Shown here piece by piece: positions 55,857 through 64,000 of a stretch of DNA of 64,000 bases; the stretch's first letter is position 1; each line of letters starts with the position of its first letter. Source of the DNA: Pseudomonas atagonensis (lineage in GTDB: Bacteria; Pseudomonadota; Gammaproteobacteria; Pseudomonadales; Pseudomonadaceae); NCBI RefSeq assembly GCF_011369485.1, contig NZ_VXCA01000012.1:227821-291820 (forward strand), in the 5' to 3' direction. Position numbers and translations under genes: made by a program. The notes beneath the pieces are model-generated. The model saw nothing but the letters and a program-made list of their open reading frames with translations. It was not told the DNA's origin and searched no databases.

Positions 55857-57329
55857 ATGAAACTCAACAAACAGAACCTCAACCGCCTCGCCGTTGAAGT
55901 GAAGCTGCCGGCCTACAGCCTCCGCGACACTCGCCAGGGCATTGCGCACATTGGTGTCGGCGGTTTTCATCGCGCGCATCAGGCCTATTACACTGATGCC
56001 TTGATGAACACCGGCGAAGCGCTGGACTGGGCGATTTGCGGCGTCGGCCTGCGCGCCGAAGACCGCCGCGCCCGTGACGATCTCAAGGAGCAGGATTACC
56101 TGTTCACCCTGTTCGAACTCGGTGACAGCGACGACACCGAAGTGCGCGTGATCGGCGCGATTCGCGACATGCTGCTGGCCGAGGACGGTGCGCAGGCGCT
56201 GATCGATAAACTCGCCGATCCACAGATCCGCATCGTTTCGTTGACCATCACCGAGGGCGGTTATTGCATCGACGACAGCAACGGCGAATTCATGGCGCAT
56301 CTGCCACAGATTCAGCACGATCTGGCCAACCCGCAGGCGCCGAAAACCGTGTTCGGCTTCCTTTGCGCAGCCCTGGCCAAACGCCGGGGCGCGGGCACGC
56401 CGGCATTCACCTTGATGTCCTGCGATAACCTGCCCCATAACGGCGCCGTGACCCGCAAGGCGCTGCTCGCCTTCGCCGCGTTGCGCGATGCCAATCTGCG
56501 TGACTGGATCGACGCCAACGTCAGTTTCCCCAATGCCATGGTCGACCGCATCACGCCGATGACCAGCACTGCGCATCGCCTGCAACTGGCCGACAAACAC
56601 GCGGTGGACGATGCCTGGCCAGTGGTCTGCGAACCGTTTGTGCAATGGGTGCTGGAGGACAAATTCGTCAATGGACGCCCGGCCTGGGAAAAGGTCGGTG
56701 TGCAGTTCACCGACGACGTTTCGCCGTACGAAGAGATGAAAATCAAACTGCTCAACGGCAGCCATCTGGCGCTGACCTATTTGGGATTTTTGAAGGGCTA
56801 TCGCTTCGTTCACGAAACCATGAACGACCCGTTGTTCGTGCATTACATGCGCGCCTACATGGATTTCGACGTGACCCCGCAACTGGCGCCGGTGCCGGGC
56901 ATCGATCTGACCGAGTACAAAGACACCCTGGTGGCGCGGTTTTCCAATCAGGCGATTGCTGATCAACTGGAGCGGGTGTGTTCGGATGGCTCGTCGAAAT
57001 TTCCCAAGTTCACCATTCCGACGATCAACCGGTTGATTGCTGATGGGCGCGAGACTAAGCGCGCGGCGTTGGTGGTGGCGGCCTGGGCCTTGTATTTGAA
57101 GGGCGTGGACGAGAATGGCGATACCTATTCGATTCCCGATCCACGGGCGACGTTTTGTCAGGCGCTGGTGGCGGATGATGCGTTGATCACTGAGCGGTTG
57201 CTGGGGGTTGAGGAGATTTTCGGTGTGGCAATACCGCGTTCTAACGAGTTTGTCGCGGCGTTTGACTGGTGCCTGAAGAGCTTGCGTGAAGAAGGCGTGA
57301 CGCGGACTTTGGAACAGGTGTTGGCCTGA
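55857..57329 (+). CDS. mtlD: Mannitol 2-dehydrogenase MtlD
   Basis: NAD-dependent polyol dehydrogenase of 490 residues, oxidising mannitol to fructose (also arabitol to xylulose). The N-terminal NAD-binding region is IAHIGVGGFHRAHQAYY; catalytic residues Lys295, Asn300 and His303 sit in EEMKIKLLNGSHLALTYLG at exactly the positions known for P. fluorescens mannitol dehydrogenase. Starts 18 bp after mtlK. Confidence 0.96.
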   Translation: MKLNKQNLNRLAVEVKLPAYSLRDTRQGIAHIGVGGFHRAHQAYYTDALMNTGEALDWAICGVGLRAEDRRARDDLKEQDYLFTLFELGDSDDTEVRVIGAIRDMLLAEDGAQALIDKLADPQIRIVSLTITEGGYCIDDSNGEFMAHLPQIQHDLANPQAPKTVFGFLCAALAKRRGAGTPAFTLMSCDNLPHNGAVTRKALLAFAALRDANLRDWIDANVSFPNAMVDRITPMTSTAHRLQLADKHAVDDAWPVVCEPFVQWVLEDKFVNGRPAWEKVGVQFTDDVSPYEEMKIKLLNGSHLALTYLGFLKGYRFVHETMNDPLFVHYMRAYMDFDVTPQLAPVPGIDLTEYKDTLVARFSNQAIADQLERVCSDGSSKFPKFTIPTINRLIADGRETKRAALVVAAWALYLKGVDENGDTYSIPDPRATFCQALVADDALITERLLGVEEIFGVAIPRSNEFVAAFDWCLKSLREEGVTRTLEQVLA

Positions 57330-57375
57330 AAAGCCCCCTCACCCTAGCCCTCTCCCTGAGGGAGAGGGCTAGGGT

Positions 57376-57605
57376 GAGGTGCTTATTTGAGCTACACCGA
57401 ACTGAGAGTCCGGAGTCGAACTCAGGAATTGAAACCTACACAAATCTGCTCCCTTTCCCCCTCTCCCCCTTGGGGGAGAGGGGACTGACCGAGGTGCTTA
57501 TTTGAGCTACACCGAACTGAGAGTCCGGAGTCAAACTCAGGAATTGAAACCTATACAAATCTGCTCCCTTTCCCCCTCTCCCCCTTGGGGGAGAGGGCTG
57601 GGGTG
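57376..57605 (+). repeat. Two tandem ~115-bp repeat units with YAC-like hairpins
   Basis: Unit 1 begins at 57376 and unit 2 at 57491, period 115, differing at only a few positions in the first ~105 bases. Each unit ends in a CT-rich/GA-rich palindrome (CCCCCTCTCCC, short loop, GGGGGAGAGGG); a related palindrome CCCTCTCCCTGAGGGAGAGGG precedes them at 57350. The block fills most of the 319-bp mtlD-mtlY gap. Transcription must cross it to express mtlY and mtlZ, so it may attenuate them. Too few copies and no cas genes for a CRISPR. Confidence 0.85.
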
Positions 57606-57648
57606 AGGGGGTGGCTCTTGATCTTTAGCGCAACTGACTGGTTCACAC

Positions 57649-59142
57649 ATGACCCAACAACTCTTCCTCGGCATCGACTGCGGTACCCAAGGCACCAAAG
57701 CCATCATCCTCGATGCCGACAGCGGTCAGGTGCTCGGCCAGGGCGCCGCCGCCCACACGATGATCAGCGCTGCCAACGGTCGTCGCGAGCAAGACACCCG
57801 GCAATGGCAGGACGCCTTCGCCCTCGCCACCCGCCAAGCGCTGCAAGCGGCAAATATTGACGGTCAATCGATCCTCGGCATCGGCGTCTCCGGCCAGCAA
57901 CACGGGCTGGTGCTGCTCGACGATCAAGGCCAGGTTCTGCGCCCGGCCAAGCTCTGGTGCGACACCGAAACCGCTGACGAAAACGACCGTTTGCTCAAGC
58001 ATCTGGGCGGCGAAAAAGGCTCGCTCGAACGGCTCGGCGTGGTCATCGCCCCGGGTTACACCGTGTCCAAACTGCTCTGGACCCAAGAACAGCACCCCGA
58101 AGTCTTTTCACGCATCGCACGCATTCTGCTGCCTCACGACTACCTCAACTATTGGCTCACCGGCCGCGCCTGCAGCGAATACGGTGACGCCTCCGGCACC
58201 GGCTACTTCAACGTGCGCAGCCGCCAGTGGGATTTACAACTGCTGCGCGACATCGACGCCAGTGGTCGTCTGCAAGCGGCGCTGCCTGAATTGATCGACG
58301 CCCATCAAGCGGTGGGCACGATCCTTCCGGCGCTTGCCGAACACCTCGGCCTCAACCCAAACGCGCTGGTCTCCAGCGGTGGCGGCGACAACATGATGGG
58401 CGCCATCGGCACCGGCAATATTCGGCCCGGTGCGATCACCATGAGCCTGGGTTCCTCCGGCACGGTGTACGCCTACGCCGAAGCGCCAAAAGTCAGCCCG
58501 GATGCGTCGGTCGCGACATTCTGTTCCTCCAGTGGTGGCTGGCTGCCACTGATCTGCACGATGAATCTGACCAACGCCACGGGCGCGATTCGCGAACTGT
58601 TCGACCTCAATCTCGAACAATTCAACGACCTCGTCGCGCAAGCACCGATTGGCGCCGAAGGCGTCAGCCTGTTGCCGTTCTTCAATGGCGAACGCGTCCC
58701 CGCCCTGCCCCATGCCACGGGCAGCCTGCACGGCTTGACCCTGAATAACCTGACCCAGGCCAACCTATGCCGCGCGGCCGTCGAAGGCACAACCTTCGGC
58801 CTGCGTTACGGACTGGATTTGCTGCGTCAGAATGGTTTACAAAGCCGCAGCATTTGCCTGATCGGCGGCGGCTCGAAAAGCGCGGTGTGGCGGCAGATCG
58901 TTGCCGACATCATGAACACCCCGGTGATCTGTACCGAACAAAGTGAAGCCGCTGCTCTTGGCGCGGCGATTCAGGCCGCGTGGTGCAAATCATGGTCGAA
59001 CGGCCACGAAGACACGCTGGCCGATCTTTGCGAACGCTGCGTGAAACTTGATCTGGCCAGTGAAACCCTGCCGGTTGCCGCCAATGTCGCGGCGTTCCAG
59101 CAGGCTTATGAACGCTATCAACAGCATGTCGCAACCCTATAA
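57649..59142 (+). CDS. mtlY: Xylulokinase MtlY
   Basis: FGGY-family sugar kinase of 497 residues phosphorylating D-xylulose. N-terminal phosphate loop GIDCGTQGTKAIILD, substrate site GVSGQQHGLVLLD and DYLNYWLTG, ATP-binding SGGGDNMMGAIGTG and C-terminal GGGSKSAVWRQIVADIM. It handles xylulose formed from arabitol by MtlD. Separated from mtlD by the tandem repeats. Confidence 0.93.
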   Translation: MTQQLFLGIDCGTQGTKAIILDADSGQVLGQGAAAHTMISAANGRREQDTRQWQDAFALATRQALQAANIDGQSILGIGVSGQQHGLVLLDDQGQVLRPAKLWCDTETADENDRLLKHLGGEKGSLERLGVVIAPGYTVSKLLWTQEQHPEVFSRIARILLPHDYLNYWLTGRACSEYGDASGTGYFNVRSRQWDLQLLRDIDASGRLQAALPELIDAHQAVGTILPALAEHLGLNPNALVSSGGGDNMMGAIGTGNIRPGAITMSLGSSGTVYAYAEAPKVSPDASVATFCSSSGGWLPLICTMNLTNATGAIRELFDLNLEQFNDLVAQAPIGAEGVSLLPFFNGERVPALPHATGSLHGLTLNNLTQANLCRAAVEGTTFGLRYGLDLLRQNGLQSRSICLIGGGSKSAVWRQIVADIMNTPVICTEQSEAAALGAAIQAAWCKSWSNGHEDTLADLCERCVKLDLASETLPVAANVAAFQQAYERYQQHVATL

Positions 59143-59155
59143 AGAGCAAACAATT

Positions 59156-60094
59156 ATGTATTTGGTGTGTGGCGAAGCCCTGTTCGATTTCTTCAGCGAA
59201 GACGATGCCAGCGGTCTGGCCTCGAAAGTGAATTTCAAGGCGATTGCCGGCGGTTCGCCGTTCAACGTCGCCGTGGGGTTGCGCCGGTTGGGCGTGGACT
59301 CGGCGTTGTTTGGCGGCCTGTCGACCGACTACCTCGGCCGACGCTTGCAACAAGTGCTGCAGGCAGAGGGCGTGCGCCCGGACTATCTGGTGGACTTCGC
59401 CGCACCGACCACACTGGCAATGGTCGCGGTCGGCGCCAATGGCTCACCGCACTACAGCTTTCGCGGTGAAGGTTGCGCGGACCGGCAGCTGAGCCTGGCC
59501 CATTTGCCCGCGCTGGGCGCGGAGGTTCGAGGCCTGCACATTGGTTCGTTTTCGCTGGTGGTGCAGCCGATTGCCGACACCTTGCTGGCGCTGGTGCAAC
59601 GCGAGAGCGGCAAGCGCCTGATCACCCTCGACCCAAACGTGCGCCTCAATCCCGAGCCGAATATCGATCTGTGGCGCGCACGCATAGCCACGCTGGTGCA
59701 ACTGGCCGACATGATCAAAGTCAGCGACGAAGACTTGAGCCTGCTGTACCCCGAGCAAGATCCGCAGCACGTCATCGAAGATTGGCTGGAGCACCGTTGC
59801 CAGTTGGTATTCCTAACCCGTGGCGGCGAAGGTGCAACCGTGTTCAGCCGCGCACATGGTTCCTGGTCGGTGCCGGCCAGTGCGGTGAAAATCGCCGACA
59901 CCGTTGGCGCTGGCGATACCTTCCAGGCAGCGTTGATCACCTGGCTGACCGAGCAAGGTCTGGATTCGGTTGAAGGTGTCCGCCAACTCGCTCGTGAGCA
60001 GATCGACGCGATGCTCACATTTGCCGTACGAGCGGCCGCGCTGACCTGCAGCAAAACCGGTCCGGATTTGCCCTATCGTCACCAATTGAGTTGA
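59156..60094 (+). CDS. mtlZ: Fructokinase MtlZ (PfkB family)
   Basis: Ribokinase-fold kinase of 312 residues that phosphorylates the fructose made by MtlD. PfkB motif 1 in GGSPFNVAVGLRRLG and motif 2 in DTVGAGDTFQAALITWL with the catalytic Asp. ATG 59156 starts 13 bp after mtlY; the frame is open from 59048 but overlaps mtlY. Last gene of the operon. Confidence 0.93.
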   Translation: MYLVCGEALFDFFSEDDASGLASKVNFKAIAGGSPFNVAVGLRRLGVDSALFGGLSTDYLGRRLQQVLQAEGVRPDYLVDFAAPTTLAMVAVGANGSPHYSFRGEGCADRQLSLAHLPALGAEVRGLHIGSFSLVVQPIADTLLALVQRESGKRLITLDPNVRLNPEPNIDLWRARIATLVQLADMIKVSDEDLSLLYPEQDPQHVIEDWLEHRCQLVFLTRGGEGATVFSRAHGSWSVPASAVKIADTVGAGDTFQAALITWLTEQGLDSVEGVRQLAREQIDAMLTFAVRAAALTCSKTGPDLPYRHQLS

Positions 60095-60139
60095 GCGCGT
60101 AGACTGTCGGCCTTTTTGCGCATGACGGGATAACCGCTT

Positions 60140-60760
60140 TTGAATTACGGGCAAACGCTTGGACTACTGACACTGGCAGCGCTGTTGACGGGTTGCGGCA
60201 CCTCGCCGCCCCGTTCGCCGGAAAACCTCTGCGACATCTTCCGCGAAAAAAGCGACTGGTACGACGCTGCGCAAGTCACGCAGAAGCGCTGGGGCGTGCC
60301 GATTCAGGTGCCGTTCGCGATCATGTATCAGGAGTCCGGCTACCGTTACGACGCCAAAACCCCACGCAAATACCTGCTTTGGGTGATTCCGTGGGGCCGC
60401 GTGACCACCGCGTCGGGCTACGCCCAGGCCAAGGACGAAGTCTGGTCCGACTACCAGAAAAGCACCGGCCGCCACGGCGCCGACCGCGAAGATTTCGACG
60501 ACGCCATCGACTTCGTTGGCTGGTACATGGACAAAACCACCTCGATCAACGGCGTGTACAAGTACGACGCCTACAACCAATACCTCAACTACCACGAAGG
60601 CTGGGGCGGGTTCCGCAACAAGACCTACGCCAGTAAAGCGTGGCTGATGCCGACAGCGCGCAAAGTGCAAAACCGTTCCGACCTCTACGCCCAGCAATAT
60701 GCCGGGTGCAAGGATGATCTGAATCGCGGGTTCTGGAGCCGGTTCTGGCATTGGTTGTAA
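60140..60760 (+). CDS. Lipoprotein with lytic-transglycosylase-like fold
   Basis: 206 residues. MNYGQTLGLLTLAALLTGC is a signal with lipobox LTGC. The mature part contains PFAIMYQESGYRYDAKTPRKY, with a Glu in the YQESG setting of SLT lytic transglycosylases, followed by WGRVTTASGYAQAKDEVWSDY. The start is TTG at 60140; no ATG is available nearby. Likely a cell-wall-active or wall-binding outer-membrane lipoprotein. Not linked functionally to the mtl genes. Confidence 0.75.
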   Translation: MNYGQTLGLLTLAALLTGCGTSPPRSPENLCDIFREKSDWYDAAQVTQKRWGVPIQVPFAIMYQESGYRYDAKTPRKYLLWVIPWGRVTTASGYAQAKDEVWSDYQKSTGRHGADREDFDDAIDFVGWYMDKTTSINGVYKYDAYNQYLNYHEGWGGFRNKTYASKAWLMPTARKVQNRSDLYAQQYAGCKDDLNRGFWSRFWHWL

Positions 60761-60811
60761 CTGCAGACTCAACTGGCACCGACTGCTCGGTCGCACCAAG
60801 GCAGCGCCTTT

Positions 60812-60877
60812 ACACCAAAAAAAACCCACTGCCTAGCTGTCAGAGTTGACAGCTAGGCAGTGGGTTTTTTTTGGTGT
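60812..60877. terminator. 31-bp perfect inverted repeat, strong bidirectional terminator
   Basis: The arms, each 31 bp, match perfectly around a 4-base GAGT loop; the core is CCCACTGCCTAGCTGTCA and its complement, flanked by eight A on the left and eight T on the right. It follows the lipoprotein gene by 51 bp. The perfect arm beyond the A/T tracts (ACACC/GGTGT) is longer than termination needs. Confidence 0.93.
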
Positions 60878-60938
60878 GTATTGAAGACAGGAACTGATCG
60901 ACGATCAGCTTTTGAGCGCTAACATGGAAGGAAATGCT

Positions 60939-62144
60939 ATGAGTCTGCTCTTGAAACGGCTTGTAAAAACTGCTGCCCTATTGCCCGTGATTGCATTGGT
61001 GAGCAACGCACAAGGAGCACAGCCCCAGTCGGTAGGCCCCGAAGAGGGGGATTGCGCGGCAACCGAGGTGTCCAACAGCTATGTCTCGGTCAACTGCACT
61101 CTCAAGGGCGTCAACAAGGCCTGGCTTCTAAATATCGACTCGAAGAAACTATCCCACCTTAAGCCCCCGCAGGATGGAAATTCCTGCAAAAGTGGCTCAA
61201 TGGCCTACAACCTGGTGACAGGAACATGCAGCACGGCAGCTGGGCCGGTTTCAGTAACTTGGCGCACTTCTGCCCCCGACATTGATCCACAACCTCTCAA
61301 GCCTCTGGCCTCTGACACGGGAACAGAACTGGGTACAGCGACATTTTTCGGCAACGTGACCGGGCAAAGTATTTCGCCTACAGGTCATACCGCTGTTGTA
61401 TGGCCTTCCGCGAAAAAGGGTGACCCGGTACAAGTTTCCGATCGCAACGACAATTGCCGAGCAGCCTCTATCGTCGACTCGCCTTCCTATACTCTCCCCA
61501 CTTTGGCGCTCAACTGCCCCTCTACCCGGGGATCCTCTATCGCCAAAGTCGCAACATTCAATGGTTCCAATTACGTCATGGAGCTACTGAAGCTGCCAGC
61601 CACCGCCGATTATTGCCAACTCATTGGTATTAATAGACTTAACCAAGTAGCGGGTACCTGCCACTTGACCGATAAGACCACGGTTGCAACGTTCTGGCCA
61701 CAAATACAAGCGGAACCGCAAACGCTCAAGCATGAAAAAAACCTGCCCACTGAAGCGGTATTCTTCAATGACAATGGGTCCATGATTATCAGTGAAACAA
61801 CCTCTCGCCGGACATTCAATGCCTACTGGTCGGTGCCTTTCAACGCATACGAGCCATTACTGCCTCCGACCGAATTCAACATTTGTCACGCCAATGCCCT
61901 AGCCCAATCCAGGGACATTGTTTTAGTAACGTGTTCGACCAATGACTCATCAAAACCCATTACTGTACAGACATGGGAACCAAGAAAACCGGCACCATTC
62001 AACGAACGCTTCATCAGCATTAACGCTGCAGAGGGGACTATTAATCAGGGGAAATCGTTAACGGCTACAGGTAACAAGGTCGTCGGATATTCGAAACCAG
62101 ATGCAAATGCTGAATCGCGAGCGTTCTTGAGTGAGCTGTACTGA
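60939..62144 (+). CDS. Unrecognised exported protein of 401 residues
   Basis: I do not recognise a family. A signal peptide (LLLKRLVKTAALLPVIALVSNAQG, with cleavage likely after AQGA) leads to a mature protein with many Cys, spaced to form several disulfides, and recurring short blocks of G-x-C-x-L-T/S or S-x-V-x-C (VSVNCTLKG, VTGTCSTAAG, VAGTCHLTD, VLVTCSTND). The repeat of such units suggests a beta-propeller-like fold. ATG 60939 has GAAGGA six bases upstream; a TTG at 60912 and ATG at 60924 are alternatives. GC appears lower than in neighbouring genes, a possible transfer sign. Confidence 0.7.
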   Translation: MSLLLKRLVKTAALLPVIALVSNAQGAQPQSVGPEEGDCAATEVSNSYVSVNCTLKGVNKAWLLNIDSKKLSHLKPPQDGNSCKSGSMAYNLVTGTCSTAAGPVSVTWRTSAPDIDPQPLKPLASDTGTELGTATFFGNVTGQSISPTGHTAVVWPSAKKGDPVQVSDRNDNCRAASIVDSPSYTLPTLALNCPSTRGSSIAKVATFNGSNYVMELLKLPATADYCQLIGINRLNQVAGTCHLTDKTTVATFWPQIQAEPQTLKHEKNLPTEAVFFNDNGSMIISETTSRRTFNAYWSVPFNAYEPLLPPTEFNICHANALAQSRDIVLVTCSTNDSSKPITVQTWEPRKPAPFNERFISINAAEGTINQGKSLTATGNKVVGYSKPDANAESRAFLSELY

Positions 62145-62150
62145 GCTGAA

Positions 62151-62173
62151 GGGGCCAAGGTTTGCCTTGTCCC
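62151..62173. terminator. Imperfect hairpin between convergent genes
   Basis: GGGGCCAAGG, TTTG loop, CCTTGTCCC with one mismatch in the 36-bp gap between the exported protein and the porin gene. No T tract; weak. Confidence 0.35.
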
Positions 62174-62180
62174 TGGCTCG

Positions 62181-63482
62181 TTACAACACCGAAAAGTTGT
62201 AACTCACGATCAGCCGGGTCTCATCCACATCACGGGCGAATTTCTCGTAGTTCGACCGGTAGGTCGCATTACGCAGGCGCAGGCTCACGTCCTTGAACGT
62301 GCCGGTCTGGATCACGTACTTCAACTCGCTGTCGCGCTCCCACTCTTTACCTTCCTGATCACTGCCCAAGACCTTGATGTGGTCACCGTTGACGTAACGG
62401 GTCAGGAAGCTCAGGCCATTGATGCCGATAGCTTTGAAGTCGTAGTCGTAACGCAGTTGCCACGAGCGCTCCTGCGCCGCCGCGAAGTCGTTGACCTGCA
62501 CGTAGTTGACCAGGTACGGATTGCTGCCATCCAGATACGGCATCGAGTTGTCGCCGTTCATGCGCTGCCAGCCACCACTGAAGGTGTGGCCGCTGATGGC
62601 GTACGACAACATGCCGCTCAATGCGCGGTTGTCGATGGAACCGGCCTTCGCATCGCCACTGTCAGCACTTTTCAGTACGCGCAGATCGGCTTTCAGCACA
62701 CCGTAGCCCACCTTCTGATTGGCCAATAAACCGACGAAGTGTTGGCGATAAATGTCTTCAAGTTCGGCGTAGTGATACTGCGCGGTCAGGCGATCGTTGA
62801 TCTTGTAATCGAAGCCGTACATGTCGAAATGGTCGGCCGTGGTGTTGCACGCGTAGCGCTTGTTCTTGCAATGCACGCGGATGTCCTGGGAGTCGGTGGA
62901 ATCCCGGGCGGTGTATTTGTCCAGACGCGCGGCCATAAAGGTCAGGTCTTTCACGTCCTTTGACGTCAGCATCGCACCGTTGAACATCGTCGGCAGCAGA
63001 CGACCGTCGTTGTACTTGAGCAACGGCAGATCCGGCAGCAGCGCGCCGTACTTCAACACTGTATCGGACAACTTCACTTTGGCGGTGAGGCCCATTTTTG
63101 CGTATTGGCCTTTCGAACCACGCGGATCCTGCCCGCTGGACGGCAGCAAACCGCTGTTGCTGCGATCAGCGCTGGAATCGAGCTGCAAGCCGAGCATGCC
63201 CAGCGCATCAATGCCGAAACCGACTGTGCCTTCGGTGTAGCCCGATTGCAGATTGAGAATGAAACCTTGCGCCGACTCTTCACGCTTCGATGCGCCCTGC
63301 TCGTTGGCGGTGTGCCCATCACGGAAATCGCGGTTGAAGTACACCGTGCGCGATTCGATCTTCGCCGTGGTGTCTTCGAAAAAACCGCTGGCCTGAACCT
63401 GTGCGGTAAAACCGGCGCACAGCACAACGGCTCCTAAGCCAAACGACTGGCGCGGGGTGATGAGGGGAAATGGGGGACGCAT
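62181..63482 (-). CDS. OprD-family outer-membrane porin
   Basis: Outer-membrane channel of 433 residues, an Occ/OprD-type porin for amino acids or carboxylates. Signal peptide (FGLGAVVLCAGFTAQVQA) followed by SGFFEDTTAKIESRTVYFNRDFRDG, a strong OprD-family marker; GFILNLQSGYTEGTVGFGIDALGMLGLQLD and the C-terminal aromatic strand ETRLIVSYNFSVL complete the barrel. It carries a Cys pair (VHCKNKRYACNTT) in an external loop. It is a single-gene unit; substrate class (OccD or OccK) cannot be settled. Confidence 0.93.
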   Translation of the reverse strand: MRPPFPLITPRQSFGLGAVVLCAGFTAQVQASGFFEDTTAKIESRTVYFNRDFRDGHTANEQGASKREESAQGFILNLQSGYTEGTVGFGIDALGMLGLQLDSSADRSNSGLLPSSGQDPRGSKGQYAKMGLTAKVKLSDTVLKYGALLPDLPLLKYNDGRLLPTMFNGAMLTSKDVKDLTFMAARLDKYTARDSTDSQDIRVHCKNKRYACNTTADHFDMYGFDYKINDRLTAQYHYAELEDIYRQHFVGLLANQKVGYGVLKADLRVLKSADSGDAKAGSIDNRALSGMLSYAISGHTFSGGWQRMNGDNSMPYLDGSNPYLVNYVQVNDFAAAQERSWQLRYDYDFKAIGINGLSFLTRYVNGDHIKVLGSDQEGKEWERDSELKYVIQTGTFKDVSLRLRNATYRSNYEKFARDVDETRLIVSYNFSVL

Positions 63483-63857
63483 TGAAAACTCCAGACATTA
63501 CAGCGTTTGCGCCGGGGCGCAGTCAGCCAGAAAAATAGCTGCCGTCCCGGTTCGTCAATGAGCCGGGAGGAAGTGGACACGCAGGGGTGAGGCGCAATGA
63601 TGGCAGATGGCTTTGACGTGCTACAGGCGACTTTAGTCTGAAACTGACTGGCAATTCTTCAGGGGCTGCGCCGCCGAATCCGCCTGGACGCTGCCCGCTC
63701 TTTGCGCGAAAAGCCCGATTTCATTGGGCCAAGAGGCACATCTAAGGGTTTCCCCCATGGTTCGCAAGGCCCGCGCCTACGGCATTTGCGCCTTGAACGG
63801 GGCGGTTTAATCCTCCATCATCCGTCCCCTGCTTATCCAAAGGACGGAAACCAAGGC
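63483..63857. other. Intergenic region between oprD-type gene and vgrG
   Basis: 375 bp between divergent genes, containing the porin promoter on the minus strand and a long vgrG leader on the plus strand. AAGG just before the vgrG ATG serves as ribosome-binding site. I see no open frame of note, no sigma-54 box and no strong hairpin. Confidence 0.5.
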
Positions 63858-64000
63858 ATGCTGGACGCCAACGCTACCCACATTACCCTGACGCTCGAAG
63901 GCGCCAACGCCGACCTGCAAGTGCTCAGCTTCACCGGTCGTGAAGCCCTCAACGAGCCCTTCCGTTTCGACCTCGAACTCGTCAGCGCCCGCCCCGATCT
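63858..64000 (+). CDS. vgrG: T6SS spike protein VgrG/TssI (5' end only)
   Basis: First 47 codons of a VgrG: MLDANATHITLTLEGA, then LQVLSFTGREALNEPFRFDLELVS, the classic N-terminal gp27-like motif of VgrG (F-x-G-x-E-x-L-x-x-P-F). It forms the trimeric T6SS needle tip. It is truncated by the window end, so any C-terminal effector domain and its partner genes are out of view. Together with the PAAR cassette it shows that the strain uses a T6SS. Confidence 0.92.
   Translation, partial: MLDANATHITLTLEGANADLQVLSFTGREALNEPFRFDLELVSARPD

Noticed and set aside
57376..57605. Tandem repeats considered as a CRISPR
   Set aside because: Only two units of 115 bp with no distinct spacers and no cas genes.
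60140..60760. Lipoprotein gene as an eighth mtl operon member
   Set aside because: It has wall-active enzyme features and no link to polyol metabolism; adjacency alone is weak support.

Overview
The window is chromosomal DNA from a member of the Pseudomonas fluorescens group. Support for this comes from the aprA-aprI-aprD alkaline protease locus, the mannitol (mtl) operon with mtlR, a mexS-mexT-mexEF-oprN efflux locus, DUF1652 and OprD-family proteins, a typical Pseudomonas REP pair and moderately high GC coding sequence. I saw no rRNA, tRNA, CRISPR array, transposase or prophage.

Layout. 1-3753 (minus): exported serralysin protease, its periplasmic inhibitor and the truncated type I secretion ATPase. 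4225-8019 (minus): polyamine-type binding protein, cupin, FAD amine oxidase and an AraC regulator. 8283-16815: DUF1652 protein, UvrD-type helicase, pirin, phosphoglucomutase, a MocR regulator and an unrecognised 487-residue protein. 17362-27692: mexS and mexT (divergent), then a three-gene type VI secretion cassette (PAAR, lipase, lipoprotein), then mexEF-oprN. The cassette lies between the regulator mexT and its target operon. 27754-31061 (minus): an AaeXAB-like aromatic acid exporter. 31232-42811: a TPR protein and a dense signalling block with a KaiC-like ATPase, three hybrid kinases, two single-domain receivers, CheB and CheR, but no chemoreceptor, CheA or CheW. 42853-50348: a 1291-residue toxin-like protein ending in an aspzincin-type metallopeptidase motif, a glycosyltransferase and two tandem PI-PLC-X proteins without signal peptides. 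50384-60094: mannitol/polyol uptake and catabolism (mtlR-mtlEFGK-mtlD-mtlY-mtlZ). 60140-64000: a lipoprotein, an unrecognised exported protein, an OprD-type porin and the start of a vgrG.

Functional logic. Mannitol enters through MtlEFGK, is oxidised to fructose by MtlD and phosphorylated by MtlZ; MtlY would phosphorylate xylulose from arabitol. An upstream promoter with AGTGC direct repeats overlapping the -35 fits AraC-type activation by MtlR. MexT probably drives mexEF-oprN and mexS: a MexT-box-like motif lies about 75 bp before each of their start codons. The T6SS cassette and vgrG point to interbacterial competition. The protease, metallopeptidase-like toxin and PLC pair point to interaction with eukaryotes.

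Most promising for new biology: the T6SS effector/immunity cassette inside the mexT-mexE locus; the large aspzincin-like protein beside PLC-X proteins; and the KaiC/CheBR/hybrid-kinase signalling block. All functional calls come from reading translated sequence by eye; no database search was run.
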